DNA of 64,000 nt from Scalesia atractyloides (taxonomy: Eukaryota > Streptophyta > Magnoliopsida > Asterales > Asteraceae). Made by a program: the position numbers and the translations under genes. The notes beneath the pieces are model-generated. The model did not search any database and was not told the origin of the DNA. It was given only the letters and a program-made list of their open reading frames with translations. This document shows, one piece after another, positions 43,080 through 54,997 of the stretch (positions are counted from its first letter, which is position 1; each line of letters starts with the position of its first letter). The DNA lies in assembly GCA_947069175.1 (NCBI GenBank), contig CAMTDV010000022.1:33171476-33235475 (forward strand), read 5' to 3'.

Positions 43080-44900
43080 TTCTTTAAAAATGGGTGCCCA
43101 TGGAAAGGACATCCTCTCCACTTGGAGAGGTCTCTTCAAACATATATGACCCAGGATGGGGTTCTTCTCCCTTGAAGAGATATTTTCTAAAACACAGATC
43201 CGTAGAAGGGATCTTTTCTTTTCAGGAAAAAAACTTTTAAGATATGAAGTCCTTTGTAAAGGGAATTATTCCTTTTTCCAAGAATGAGTTGTTCAGGTGT
43301 GTAATCCAAAAGAGGAGGCGTGTTCTACTTCGGGGAAGGAGCTTTATCGAATCCAATAGAATGGAGTATTTATCTATTCTTGGAAGGAACATTACCAATA
43401 CCTGATGCCACAGAGGGGATGAATTTCTGTTCATTAAAGGGACATCTGAAATACTTAATACAACAGGAGGGGGCATCCTCCTATTCTTGGGTGAAACTTC
43501 TTCGAGACTTAATTCAATAGCCGAGACATTTTTTGGTTCATGGAAGGAAATTTTGAGATACTTAATCTCATAGGAGGGGGCATCTTCCTATTCGTGGAAG
43601 GAACTTCTGAGGTACTTAATCACATAGGAAGGGATATTCTTCATATTCTTGGAAGAAACTTTTTCGAGGCATAGTTCCATAGAAGGAATTTGTTCCTGGT
43701 CATAGAAGGAACTTCTTTGATACTTGATCCCATAGAACTTCTTAAATACTTGATCTCATGGAAGAGATATAATCCTATTCAAGGAAGGAACTTCTAACTA
43801 CTTGATTCCATAGGAGGGGATCATCTTCATATTCTTGGACGAAGCTTTTCAAGACTTAATCTAAAGGAAGGGATATGTTCATGTTTGGGAAAGGAACATC
43901 TGAAATACTTAAATATATAGGAGGAATTTTCTTGTAAGGAACTTTTCCTGACTTAATTCCATGAAAGGGATATGTTCCTGTTATTTGAGAAGGGTCTACT
44001 GAGATACATAATCCCATGGAATGGGATGTTTTTCTGTTCTTGGAGGGGACTTCTCCAATACTTAATCACATGGAAGAGGATGTTTTTCTATTCTTGGAAT
44101 GAATTTCTCCAATAGTTAATCCCATGGAAGGGATTTTTTCTGTTCTTGGAGGGGACTTCTCCAATACTTAATCCCATGAAAGAGGATGCTTTTCTGTTCT
44201 TGGAATGAACTTCTCCAATACTTAATCCCATGGAATGGATGTTTTTATGTTCTTGGAGGGGACTTCTCCAATACTTAATCCCATGAAAGAGGATGCTTTT
44301 CTGTTCTTGGAATGAACTTCTCCAATACTTAATCCCATGGAATGGATGTTTTTATGTTCTTGGAGGGAAAAGAATGCTTTTCTATTCTTGGATTGAACTT
44401 CTCCAATACTTAATCCCATGGAAGGGATGTTTTTCTATTCTTGTACGGGACTTCTCTAATACTTAGTTCCATGAAAGAGGATGCTTTTCTCATGGGAGGG
44501 ACTAGATATGTTGCCTAGGTTTGCAATCCAAAGATTCTTCCTCCTTCGAGGGAGGAGCTAAATATGCAGTCCAAGTTCTACTTATTCGCGTGAAGAATTA
44601 ATAATGCAGTCCAGGGACTCTTCCTCTTTCGAGAAAGGAGCCAAATACACAGCTCAGGCTTTTCCTTTCTTCAAAGGAGGAACTAGTAAGGAGATCCATG
44701 GATTGATCATCCTTCAAGGAAAGATCCAAATATGCAACCCAAGCTTTAATAATGCAGCTCAGAGATTCTTCCTCCTTCAAGGAAGGGGCCAAATATGCAG
44801 CCCAGGTTTTTCCTTTCTTTAAGGGAATAACTGATATTGTAGTCTAAGGATTCTTCCGTCTTCAAGGAAGGAGCCAAATATGCAGCCCATGTTCTCTTCC
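43080..44900. repeat. Large degenerate minisatellite, about 55-65 bp units
   Basis: Dozens of imperfect units with core CTTCTCCAATACTTAATCCC followed by ATGGAAGGGATG and TTCTGTTCTTGGA. The block 44,130-44,420 holds recently duplicated, near-identical units. From about 44,500 the motif shifts to AGGAGCCAAATATGCAGCCC. Gives long spurious ORFs; not coding. Confidence 0.85.
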
Positions 44901-45264
44901 CCTTTTTTTGTAGAGGTCCATGAACATGAGAACTTATGGAAGGGGTTTAATCCCTTCTTGAGGAGATAATTTAAACATGAAGATCCTTTCTTTTAATAGA
45001 GGTCTTAGTATAGAACGCAATGGTGTTATACCATGCTAGCTTCCTAGTTCAGTATTGCCAAGCGTAATTGGTAATACCAAGCTTACAAAATAAGTTTTCC
45101 TTTAACTCGACCGTCTTGGAAATCGGTTGTGACTCTTGTTGAACGAGAATAGCCACAAGTTAGCAAAAAACTCAGGTGAATAATGTCCGAGAGAAATATA
45201 GAGCCCATATTTCTGATCAACTACTTGATATGAGGATGTTGATAAATATCCAATAGGTGTTATG

Positions 45265-45851
45265 TGTAACATTCACAATTTTCAACCATTGTACAATTTC
45301 GATCGTTTTCATATTTAATAAAATTTTATATTTTATATACGAAATACGTAATCATACGATCAAGCGAAACGATATTCACGACATTTTCGGAACAAATTCC
45401 AAGTTACATATGACTTTATACCCTTCATATAGCTAAAAATCAAGTTAGAAGGGTTAAAAATGACAAAAACGTTGCCAGAACTAGAAACTTATTTATCACA
45501 AGGCCTTACGGACCGTAAGACCTAAAGCCATACGATCCGTAAGGGGTGTCCAGCTGTAGAATTTTGCTTATTCACCAAGTTCTACCATTTATCCTCATTG
45601 TTTGCCACCTAGCACCAATTTTACCACCATTTCTCTATTTCAAACACCTCATTAGACACTTGTAAACATCTAAGAATCAATGCCAACACTTGGCATGATC
45701 TCATGAACTTGATGCAAGTATAAATAGAGGTGATCTTGAGCCCTTTCAACTTGCACCATCACTTTTTCTCTCTAATATTATGTTAGAGCTTGCTTCTGAT
45801 CATAAGAGGCCTCCTACTAAAGTTCTAAACATTCCTATAACACAAGTGTTC
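45265..45851 (+). repeat. 5' LTR of element F, first segment
   Basis: Starts TGTAACATTCACAATTTTC. Contains the inverted repeat CTTACGGACCGTAAG (about 45,506-45,520), a perfect 7-bp stem around one base. Ends at the TGTTC site used by E. Confidence 0.6.
45847..45851. repeat. Target-site duplication TGTTC, left copy (solo LTR E)
   Basis: Same five bases at 48,116-48,120. Confidence 0.85.
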
Positions 45852-46855
45852 TGTCATGCCCTGACCTGCAGCGGATATAGTAGTCGGGGCATGATTGGGT
45901 TTTCATCAAAGCTCATGACATTTACTATTATAAAAGTTTCATATTTATTATTTCAAATTAAAAAGAAATATTCCAACCAACACATAAACCATACAAACAC
46001 AAAAATGTTCTAAACAAGACATTCAAGTAATGCTTTATTTTTCTTCTAAGGCCCGATCCTATGTGTTCCTTGCTTCAACCTAATCACCTATATCATGTGT
46101 AAAAATAGAGATTTGGGTCAACAAAAGTTGGCGAGTGAATCCCGTTTAAACATTAGAAAGAAATGATATGTTGATTAATTTAATAAAATGTGCATAAACC
46201 AAATATGAGCAAACGTATATGTAATCTATCCACAAACCACATAATCATCTAGCAATGTACATGTGAGCACGATAAGTGATGTGCTATGAGATCAAGGCTC
46301 AATCAAACGGAGCCGATCTAATTAGGCAACGCGATGCTCTACTCGTATAAAATAGGGAACTGATGGGCCTAATGTGAATGCTTGACTGAAATGAGAAAGT
46401 ATAGCCACAAATAACAATAAACAACAAATATCACATAACACGTTAGATCATAAAATGATAATAGCACAAGAGTTAAATAAATAAATAACACGACACATGA
46501 TACACCCCAAAACATGAATAAAAAGGGGAAATTTGTAAGAATTCACTCACAGTGGGTGCGTTCTTGATTTGATAACGAGCGCGCACGATTTAAAAATACC
46601 AACCGACGAGAAAAGCTAACCTAAATATTCATGTAATAATTCAGTAAATATATTTCTTTTACTTAAAATTAGTATTTTTATTTAATGAATTTTATTAGAC
46701 TTTTTAGATAATTTATAGTATTTGTTACTAATTTTTATGCTTAAAATGGACTCATTTTCTTATATATTTTTATAGTTTTTAGAGAAAAATAAACAAACGG
46801 TTAATTTAAAAAATATGCTCCTTAGCGGGTTGAACTAGGTTGAATCAGAATTATA

Positions 46856-46934
46856 CGCAGCGTGTGGGACTTGAACGCGTGACCTCTAGTTTACGTGCAT
46901 GCAGCTCTACCAACTGAGTTACGTGTCTAACCCG
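46856..46934 (-). repeat. tRNA-like cassette in solo LTR E (equivalent to cassette 4)
   Basis: Minus strand: CGGGTTAGACACG, A-box TAACTCAGTTGG, D-stem CTCAGTTGGTAGAG, B-box CGTTCAAGTCCC. Confidence 0.65.
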
Positions 46935-47035
46935 AAATCTATTCAGTTTTACATATATATGATATACATACTAAGCCTAACCCTAATTTGGTTATATTTT
47001 AAAAAGGTTTGATAATTTTAGAAACATGTAACCGA

Positions 47036-47106
47036 CCGAACTCTAACCCGCGACCAAGGCTTCGTGCTGCACACAACCCGACCAATTGGGTTGCGTGACT
47101 AGCCCG
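47036..47106 (-). repeat. tRNA-like cassette in solo LTR E (equivalent to cassettes 2/3)
   Basis: Minus strand: CGGGCTAGTCACGCAACCC, AATTGGTCGGGT, then GGTCGCGGGTTAGAG in the B-box position (degraded). Confidence 0.55.
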
Positions 47107-47207
47107 GAGGATATGGGTTTTAATTAAATTTATACACTTACTGAGTTTTATTATATATAAGTTATAAAAATATTTGGTAATATATAGGAAATCGGCAGCG
47201 TAGGTAA

Positions 47208-47273
47208 GGATCGAACCCGAAACCCTTTGTTTAAAATGCACACAGTCCACCACTGGACTGTGTGTCTAACCCG
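47208..47273 (-). repeat. tRNA-like cassette in solo LTR E (equivalent to cassette 1)
   Basis: Minus strand: CGGGTTAGACACACAGTCC, AGTGGTGGACTGTGTGC, B-box GGGTTCGATCC. Confidence 0.6.
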
Positions 47274-47850
47274 GTATATTTACCGGTTTTAATTTCTTTT
47301 ATATACTGCTTCCGACTCATCTTCTTCATTCTGAAATCCCAGAATAATAATCCGAATGTTTTGCAAATCCGATAAAATTTATCTTTTTATTTGAAACAAT
47401 TACTGAATATATATGATAATAATAAAAAGGATTAAAGAGTGTTTATACCATACGGAAGATGGCTTTGATTTTCTGTGGTGAAGTTCCGGCGACGAGCCAA
47501 AGTTCCCCGGCAATGAGTAGAGAGTCTAGAATAAGATTTGCGAGTGAGCGAGTTCTCAATAGGTTTCAAAGATCACTATTTATAGACATAGGGTGGTTTG
47601 AGTTTGAGTTTCGGTTTCATATATTTTTGGTAAAGATTTATGGCTGAAATGATTTCATGGCCGTTTTTAGCATTGATGACCCCATAATTGAGTCTATCAC
47701 ATGATTAGAGAAACGGTTTTGGCTTTAAAACGAAAGTTGATGATTGAATAGGGTGTTTCATTCGTTTTAGGCAGGTGTTTAAAATTTGATTTCAGTAGTT
47801 TGTTTTATTATAAATATCATTTAGTTTAGAATTATAACAGATGTGTGTGT

Positions 47851-47916
47851 GGTGTAGTGGCGTGTAATGTGTTTAATTTGTGTGAAGACCCGGGTTCGAT
47901 ACCCGCGGTCTACACC
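47851..47916 (+). repeat. Antisense tRNA-like segment with full acceptor stem, in solo LTR E
   Basis: 66 bases. GGTGTAG (47,851-47,857) and CTACACC (47,910-47,916) are exact 7-bp complements, as in an acceptor stem. A T-arm-like CCGGGTTCGATACCCG lies just inside. D- and anticodon-arms are not clear. It lies on the strand opposite to LTR transcription. Confidence 0.6.
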
Positions 47917-48120
47917 CTTTTGTTATTTTATTTTTATTACTTATATTTTATTTATTATCATTATTATTTTAACCTTATTATTTTATTTATTATTTAATGC
48001 AAATAATATAATGAAATTTTAAACGTCTGACATAAATACATAACGAACATCATAACGTATACTTGCATTATAAAACAGAGCGGGTTCTAGAACTCGTTTT
48101 AGGACAAATGTTACATGTTC

Positions 48121-49838
48121 TTAAAACTTAAAATTTTGACAGCAAATCAGTTATATAACATTATTAGACATGTTCTAACATGTCTAACTCGTCATTTCAA
48201 GTTTAGCGCTTTTTCCTTAGTCGAAAGTCGAGTGGTTTGACTTTCGAATCTGACCTATTTGATTAACTTTAGGATCCGACCAAGCCCATTTATATGACCA
48301 TAATAATATAGGGAATAACCCTATGAGGTTATACCTTATGGTCCTATCGTTTGGTTAGTCAAATGACGAGTCAACTATATATACTTTTAAAATGTCGAAA
48401 ATGCCCTTTAGGCACAAAAATAGTTCTAAACATGTATGGTCATTATTTTTAACTTATAAACTGATCATGCAACATAATTAAACTAGTATTGACATGTGAC
48501 ACTCGTCATAGGACTTATTTAACCATACAAAACCGTAGTTACGCATACGACCCGTTAAAGTGGCGTAAACCACTTTAACAAGTCGCGACAAGTCAAAACA
48601 CTCCTAGATACTTCCAAAACAGAATGTAAGGTATTATGAACTGTATTACACGAGATCCTCTACTCGTTTAGTTTATGAACCTTATTCTATGCGTTCCTCC
48701 GATTAAGTCACATTATACACTATCCTAAATTATTCGACATATTAGGAAACACATAACATTGAGCTTTGCTTAATCATTTGAACAAGACATATACACAATC
48801 CATGTAAGTACATAGTTCCTATCTTTTACGTTTTTCAAATGTTTTGGGGTGATTCATATGTGCCTATCACTATTTTCATGATTTCAAAACACTATACATG
48901 GTTTAAATACCTAGTATAATAGTACATGATTTATATACACAACATGCTTACATTGTACTAAACTTGATGGTGCGTGGAATATAACAATGATACATTCATT
49001 AACAATGATCACGCCGACCAGTAGTATGTTATGGTACCATAGGATTGGCAACCCCATTCCTGCTTCCTAGGTCTGTTTGGAAGTTACCTCTAGGAATGAC
49101 AGAAATTGAGTGACATAATTGTTAAACCTTTATTTTTATAAAGGTTTGTCCGACCATCAACAAGGCTTGAATGTATTCGCCAGCAATCCATACTTGTTTC
49201 ATACAATAAAGCAATTGTTTTATAAAAGACAAAACTCTTTTGTTTAAACAAGACATTTTGTTTACCAAAGACATTTGGTTTATACAAGACAAGTTATCTG
49301 TTTGGTTTATATAAGACAAGTCATATGTTTGGTTATACAAAACAAGTCCTTTTGATGGTCTATACAAGACAAGACATTTCGGATTGGTTATTACAAATAC
49401 ATAATTGGTTATTAAGATAACCGTTCACTATTTCCTTTAAAATTGGATGTTTTCTCATACGGTTTTACAAAACAAACACTTTTTGTCAAAGATTCATGGC
49501 TACTCTTGAAATTTCTTAAATATCTTATTTTAACACTCAAATCCATGAGTTTTGACCACAAAACCTATGTTAGTTACCGACATTCGATGTTGGCATGATT
49601 TTCGCATATGTTTCAGGTACTAATGTATGATTGCTAAAACATGCTACACGTAGGATGGACTCTGGCCTTAGTTTACTTTAAAACTTGTTTGTATTTTGTT
49701 TGTGTTATCCAAAGACAATGTAAATTATTAATTCAATAAAACATAACTTTGAATACCATGTGTTTGAAACAATTCCTGTAACGTGACTCCCCGACGATCC
49801 TGCCATGGTTTGTTGTTTTACACGGTCGGGGTGTTATA
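48121..49838 (+). repeat. 5' LTR of element F, second segment
   Basis: Continues the F LTR after solo LTR E and ends CGGTCGGGGTGTTATA, followed by the primer site. Contains repeated ACAAGACA/TTGGTTTATA phrases at about 49,240-49,380. The whole LTR is about 2.3 kb without E. Confidence 0.65.
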
Positions 49839-49842
49839 AAGA

Positions 49843-49858
49843 TTGGTATCAGAGCGTG
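49843..49858 (+). other. Primer binding site of element F
   Basis: TTGGTATCAGAGCGTG, initiator tRNA-Met type, four bases after the LTR end. Confidence 0.85.
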
Positions 49859-50456
49859 GTTATAGGGAATTAGGTTATTAGTAATGCTTTTGACCTAGAC
49901 TATAACCTTCCTAGGACCCAAACGTGAGGTAACTCACATATAGATTCTTAATACAATACCATCACCTATCCTTAGGTGATTACACAACAATGCAAAACCA
50001 GTAATCAATCTTAAAATTCAAAATTTTTCCAAGTCTTTTTACAAGAAATCATCAAATCCCTTAGATGATTTGTTTTTATGCTTTTAATCCTTTGATGTTT
50101 TCAAAATCTCGTCAAAGTTGGGTTTTAATAATGTGAACACGGCAATCTGGAAGGGTGGATGCATGTACCCTGAGTTTTCTGTCTAAGGCTAGAGTGTTCA
50201 TACAAATCCACTTAATCGGACTGGTCACTCTTACCTGGGAACTCTTGGGGTGAGTGTCTACTTACAGGCTAAAGCATGTCTTCACGATACATTATAAAGA
50301 CCCATTTACTTTGATCAGTCACGGTGTCATTTGCTCGTTTTAAGTAACGAATAAATGATGACAATCCTTATGTTTCGTCGATATTTTTAAACGTTTCTTT
50401 TTGACTATCTAATATCAATCTCACTCGTTTACTCTAATAATTTCCTCTGTTTTAGA
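49859..50456 (+). other. Leader of element F
   Basis: Untranslated leader, no coding text recognised. Confidence 0.6.
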
Positions 50457-51981
50457 ATGCCTCCTCATCGCAATGCTACCCAAGACGCGAAATGGCGGCT
50501 TTGATCACTCAGTAAATGGCTGTGATACTTCCAAACCTTGTGACCCAACTCAATCAAGCCAACAATAATAATAACAACAACAATGCACCTACTCCTTGTA
50601 ACTACAAAAAATTTAACTCAGCTAAACCACTCAAGTTTTATGGGTCCAAGGGCATCGAGAGCACCTTCCGCCATGTTTAGTGTCCTAACGGACGCAAGGT
50701 AGAGTTTGCTTCGAGTGTTTTCCAAAAGAGAGCACTCAGAAGGTGGAATGGAGTCATGAGAGATCGATGAGCGGATGTAGCCGTGGCACAAACGTGGGAA
50801 GAACTTAGAACTCTAATGATGAAAGAGTTCTGCCCACACAATGAACAAATGGCACTCGAGAATGAATTCCACGATCTTAAGCATGATAGTGGAGAACATC
50901 GTGCCTACACAGATCGGTACGAGGAGTTGAGCCTGCTATGTCCCACTATGGTCATGCCTTTGGATAAGGCAATTGAGAAGTAAATTGATGGCCTCCGTGA
51001 CCCAGTTCAAGATATAGTCACAGGTAGCAAACCAACTACCGTTAGAGAGGCTATTGAACTAGCCACAACTCTAACTGATTCTTCAGTCAAGAAAGGGAAA
51101 CTCTTTCGTAAAGGCGACAAGAAACAATCTGTCAAGACTACTCAGGATAAACCAGAGGAAACCAAAGCTGAACCCTCCAAGAAATCAAGGAAGCGTAAGG
51201 CTTCAAAGAGTTTTGCTGTTGTTTCCCCAACCAACTAAGTCCCTCCCAATCAACACAACCTCTTGCAAAGAAACCGTATGCTGGTACCGCACCCTTGTGC
51301 AATCGATGCAACTATCATCACCAACATCATTTACCATGCCTTCATTGTACCCTTTGTGGATGGTTTGGTCATTTAGCCAACACTTGTTGTTCTGCTCCTA
51401 CCCCAAATCAAGTAGTCCCAAATCCTGTTCAACCACAAGCAAATCTTGTGCGACCCCATTACCTACCTGGATCTTGCTACAATTGTGGTGATCTTACTCA
51501 CTATAGAAACAATTGTCCAAAGCTAGTTAATGCCAATCCAACTCGTGGACGAGCATTTAACATAAGTGCTAATGAGGCTAATGCTGACAATGATGTGGTT
51601 AACGATATGTTCATTGTCAATAATCAACTTGCTTCTGTTCTTTATTATTCGGGTGCCGATAGGAGTTTTGTATTCCTAGATTTTGAGCCTTGTTTTTCAA
51701 TACCACGAACTAAACTAGGAAAACCTTTAATAGTAGAAAAAGCTAGTGGCAAACCTTTTGTACTCGATTCTGTCATTCGTAGTTGCCAAATAAACCTCAA
51801 TAACCATCCTTTTCCCATTGACCTCACACCAATGCAACTTGGGAGTTTTGACATCATAGTAGGAATGGACTGGTTAACCAAACACCATGCTGAAGTGATC
51901 TATTTTGATAAGATCGTTCGTGTGCCTCTTTCGTCTAGTGAAATCTTAGAAGTTCGTGGGGAGAAACCATCTAGTAACTAA
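50457..51981 (+). pseudogene. Gag-protease remnant, gypsy element F
   Basis: Likely start ATG 50,457 (MPPHRNATQDAKWRL, then stop and frameshift). Gag text: NNNNNNAPTPCNYKKF, FQKRALRRWNGVMRDR, TWEELRTLMMKEFCPHNEQM, LENEFHDLKHDSGEHRAY and TVREAIELATTLTDSSVKKG. Two Cys/His regions follow: CNRC...CGWFGHLANTC and CYNCGDLTHYRNNC (51,475-51,516). The protease motif reads VLYYSGADRSF (51,637-51,669), Tyr replacing the catalytic Asp of DSGA (codon 51,646-51,648). FDIIVGMDWLTKHHAEV follows, as in other gypsy proteases. The frame ends at 51,981 where element G is inserted. Confidence 0.85.
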
Positions 51982-53678
51982 TGTTCTAAAAGTAGTTAAT
52001 TAAAAACAAAACAAATTACCCCAATTCTAGACTCAAATTATACTCTAGACTCCTAAACTGTACTAAACTACTAACCGGAAAGTGGTTCGATCAATTGTAG
52101 AATAGTATTAAGTAAGTCCGGATTATCGAACCCACAGGACTCTCTAATTGCTATGACTACTAACTTAGACTCGATTACACACTATGTATATTTCAAAGGG
52201 GGGGGGGGTTTACAAATAAATCTAAATTATTAATTTAACTAAAACTAATAAATTGGAATGACCAAACTATGAACTACTAGGGACTTTTTAGATTTAATCA
52301 AGAGATAATGAACTAGCTACCTAGGCTGGATTTTTAGATTACTACCCCTTCAATTTAATAATAATTAATGGTTGAATATTTTACCGGGATCTTGACATAT
52401 TAAAGTCTAGGTTTATCAAACAGGACCCCCGACCCTTCTCAGGAAGACACCTACAATAACCTATCCTTTTTATTTGTTTACCGGTCCTAAAGATTCCTTT
52501 TCAGTTATCTTTTTAAATTGTAAAGTGTCTAATTATTAATTACCTCTCAATAATTAACCTAGACCAATTCCAATTTCTAGTTTAGATTAACTGATTCAAT
52601 TATGACAAGGAAATTAGACTCGGGAAGTTCTCAAAACCCTAACCTAAAAATTTACCAAATTAATTCAGCTAACTGATTGCAATTTCTCAATTAACAAGTT
52701 GGGTATAATGACAAGTTTGATTTTATGGTTAATTTAATTGTTTCCCCGGTTTTATTGGCCAATTTTACCGAAAACTTAACGAATTCCTAAGAACACGAAA
52801 AGTAACATAAACCTATTCTATGGAAGACATCCACTAAAGTTCATGAAAACAATCAAACAATCATAAAACAAGCAAGATCATGCAAATACCCTAAACTAGA
52901 TCATTAAAGTTGTGACCTTTACCAATTAAACATTCAAACCATAAATTAAATTAAAACAAATTAAAGTTTCAGAAATCCATCATCCAAAATCTAGGTAACT
53001 GAATAAGATCTAGCCTAAAAACATGTTTGAAAAGTAATTTAAACAAAGTTTATAACAAGGAAACATGATTAAGCAAAAACAAGGAAATCAAAGGCGAATA
53101 TTGGTATGATAAAATCGTGACAAACTCCTGCCTTGAACTCCCTTGATCACCACCACAATTCCTATAGCTTAGATCCGCTCCTTCTAGCTCCAAAACCCCA
53201 GAGAATTGCTCCAATTCTGCCCTAGTTCGTCCAAGGTTGCCCAATATGTGTTCAACTTTGATTATGAGTCTTTTTAAAACAACCAAGTCCTAATCCTTCT
53301 CTGGTTTCGAAACTTTCTGGATAAACAGCTCTCTCGCGGACCGCGAGAGTGTTAAGGTAGGTCGGTCGCGCCCCGCGACCGAGTAGAATCTTGGCAGATA
53401 ACTATCACTCTCTCACCGGCTGCGCCCGTGACCGGGTTAAAGTTCATGTTTTGCGTTTCGTTTTGTCATTTCTGATCCACTCACGTCCCGGCTCGGTACT
53501 TTTCACCATTTTCGCTCATTTTCCCATCCTTCCAACCGTTTTCACGAACCAAGACCTGCAAAACGCGTTTGGATTAAAAGTAGATAAATTCTTGACAAAC
53601 CAAAACGAAAACCGCTAAGATTATACAAACTCTATAAGATAAATGGATGTATTATTCAATACATCAAATATCCTCACA
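51982..53678 (-). repeat. 3' LTR of element G
   Basis: Starts TGTTCTAAAAG and ends ATCCTCACA on the plus strand. The inner border is inferred from the polypurine tract. Includes an 11-G run (52,198-52,208; 10 G in the other LTR) and two GC-rich perfect palindromes near 53,331-53,381. Confidence 0.8.
53331..53381. repeat. Two GC-rich perfect palindromes in G LTR
   Basis: CTCTCGCGGACCGCGAGAG (53,331-53,349) and CGGTCGCGCCCCGCGACCG (53,363-53,381) each form a perfect 8- or 9-bp stem. Related units lie at 57,388-57,511. Confidence 0.85.
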
Positions 53679-53695
53679 CTTACTCTTTTTTCGCC
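53679..53695 (-). other. Polypurine tract of element G
   Basis: GGCGAAAAAAGAGTAAG on the minus strand, directly before the LTR start TGTGAGGAT. Confidence 0.7.
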
Positions 53696-54997
53696 CTCGA
53701 AAAAGAGTTGTGCGTAAACGAAATCATAACCAAACAATTACTCGATTTAAAAAATTACCATTATTTTTATTAGGGAACAAGATTCATGTTAACCGCAATT
53801 GCAAGTATTGGATCCACTTAAACTCAAAATTCGGTTCAAACCTCTTATCATGTAAATTTTATTTAAGTGCGGTCAATCCACCTAGGGTCTCACACTAGAG
53901 TCCACAGTATCCCTAATCCCACCTCAAGCTTATGAAACAAAAGGAACTAATTATTTAAACCATTTCCTAACCGTTTTATACCAAAATATAAAGAATTTAA
54001 AATCAAGCAATTTTCTTTTCCTCTTTTTTTTCATTTGAGCATTTTGATTTCTTTTTGCATATCTAACCTAGAGGCTGTCTCAACCAGAGTCACCATCTCC
54101 GAGAGCGACAACGTGGGCTTTGATACTTCAAATTTCAACTAATCCTAGAGGGATTCTCGATCAGAGTCACCATCCCCAAGGGAGATTCCATAGGCCTCGT
54201 CCACTTTTCCATCAAGCTCATTTTTCTATTTTTTTCTTTTTCTTGTTTTTGCAGATTAAAAATTCTAAATATTTTAGCTTATAACGGCATTCCTTATACT
54301 ATTTTTGGTGGTTTCAGTTTTCCATTTCTCCTAGATGAGTACCCACTAGTAGACCAACAATTAAGGTGTATTAAGCTCAAAGAAAGTAAGAACCCAATCG
54401 AGCCTACTCACATATCCCAAGTTAGACACAAACTCACCCTTTTATTTCTCATATTATTAGTATTTGAAACCGAATAAAAATTCAATTTTTCTATCATTTT
54501 CCGTTTAAATTCTTCAAAACTTCTTTTTCAAAAGACATTTTTGGATTTGTTTTTACTACTACACTACTCTAGTATCCCATCCCCACACTTAAATTTTTGC
54601 ATTGTCCCCAATGCAAGGACGAGACAACTACTACTCAAAATAAGACCAAACCAAATAAAGAAAGAAAAATAAAATACAAAAAGGGAGCAACTTAGCTGGT
54701 AGTGCAAGACTGTCGATGTGCCAGTCAAACCACTCGTGCTCACCAAACCGAACGCGCTTAATGTACTACTCTCCAAGCTCTCATGCGAACGGAACAACAT
54801 ACAACACCAACCTAGCATCACGCACTTAGAAAACAATGATAAAGCAAGATAAATAAATTGTCTTGCAAGATTGTTCATCAACACATATCCAAACCAACCA
54901 ACACAAACCCCAAAGTAAATTGTTTAGAAGTACAAAACATCAATAAATGAAAACAGCAGAAAAGAAAAATAAAGATAAAAATCTTCGGCTGCTTCAT
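53696..54997 (-). other. 3' untranslated region of element G
   Basis: No ORF recognised. A phrase CAGAGTCACCATC occurs twice (about 54,084 and 54,154). Sits between the additional ORF and the polypurine tract, as in Athila elements. Confidence 0.55.

Larger units (their letters stand above)
41412..45264 (-). repeat. Tat-like LTR, minus orientation, rich in minisatellites (no internal region seen)
   Basis: On the minus strand CCTTATATAAGG (about 41,712) acts as a TATA-like box and is followed by TATACTTGCACGTACAAT and ACTTGAGCGTCGAAGTGCCC (about 41,605-41,578), text I know from the R-U5 region of plant Tat/Ogre LTRs. The end TTCGACA is at 41,412; no primer site follows, so it is a solo or truncated LTR. 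The other end was not found; element F begins at 45,265. Two tandem-repeat fields fill most of it. Confidence 0.5.
45852..48115 (-). mobile_element. Solo LTR E, same family as the LTRs of element C
   Basis: 2,264 bp with TGTCATGCCC and GTTACA ends and the exact duplication TGTTC on both sides; no internal region. The minus strand aligns with C's LTR from TGTAACATTTG to GGGCATGACA. A solo LTR arises when the two LTRs of an element recombine. It carries three tRNA-like cassettes on the minus strand and the antisense tRNA-like segment on the plus strand. Confidence 0.9.

Noticed and set aside
44222..44419. Repetitive ORF with MGLSIGEV repeats
   Set aside because: Translation of the minisatellite; open only because the unit length keeps frame.
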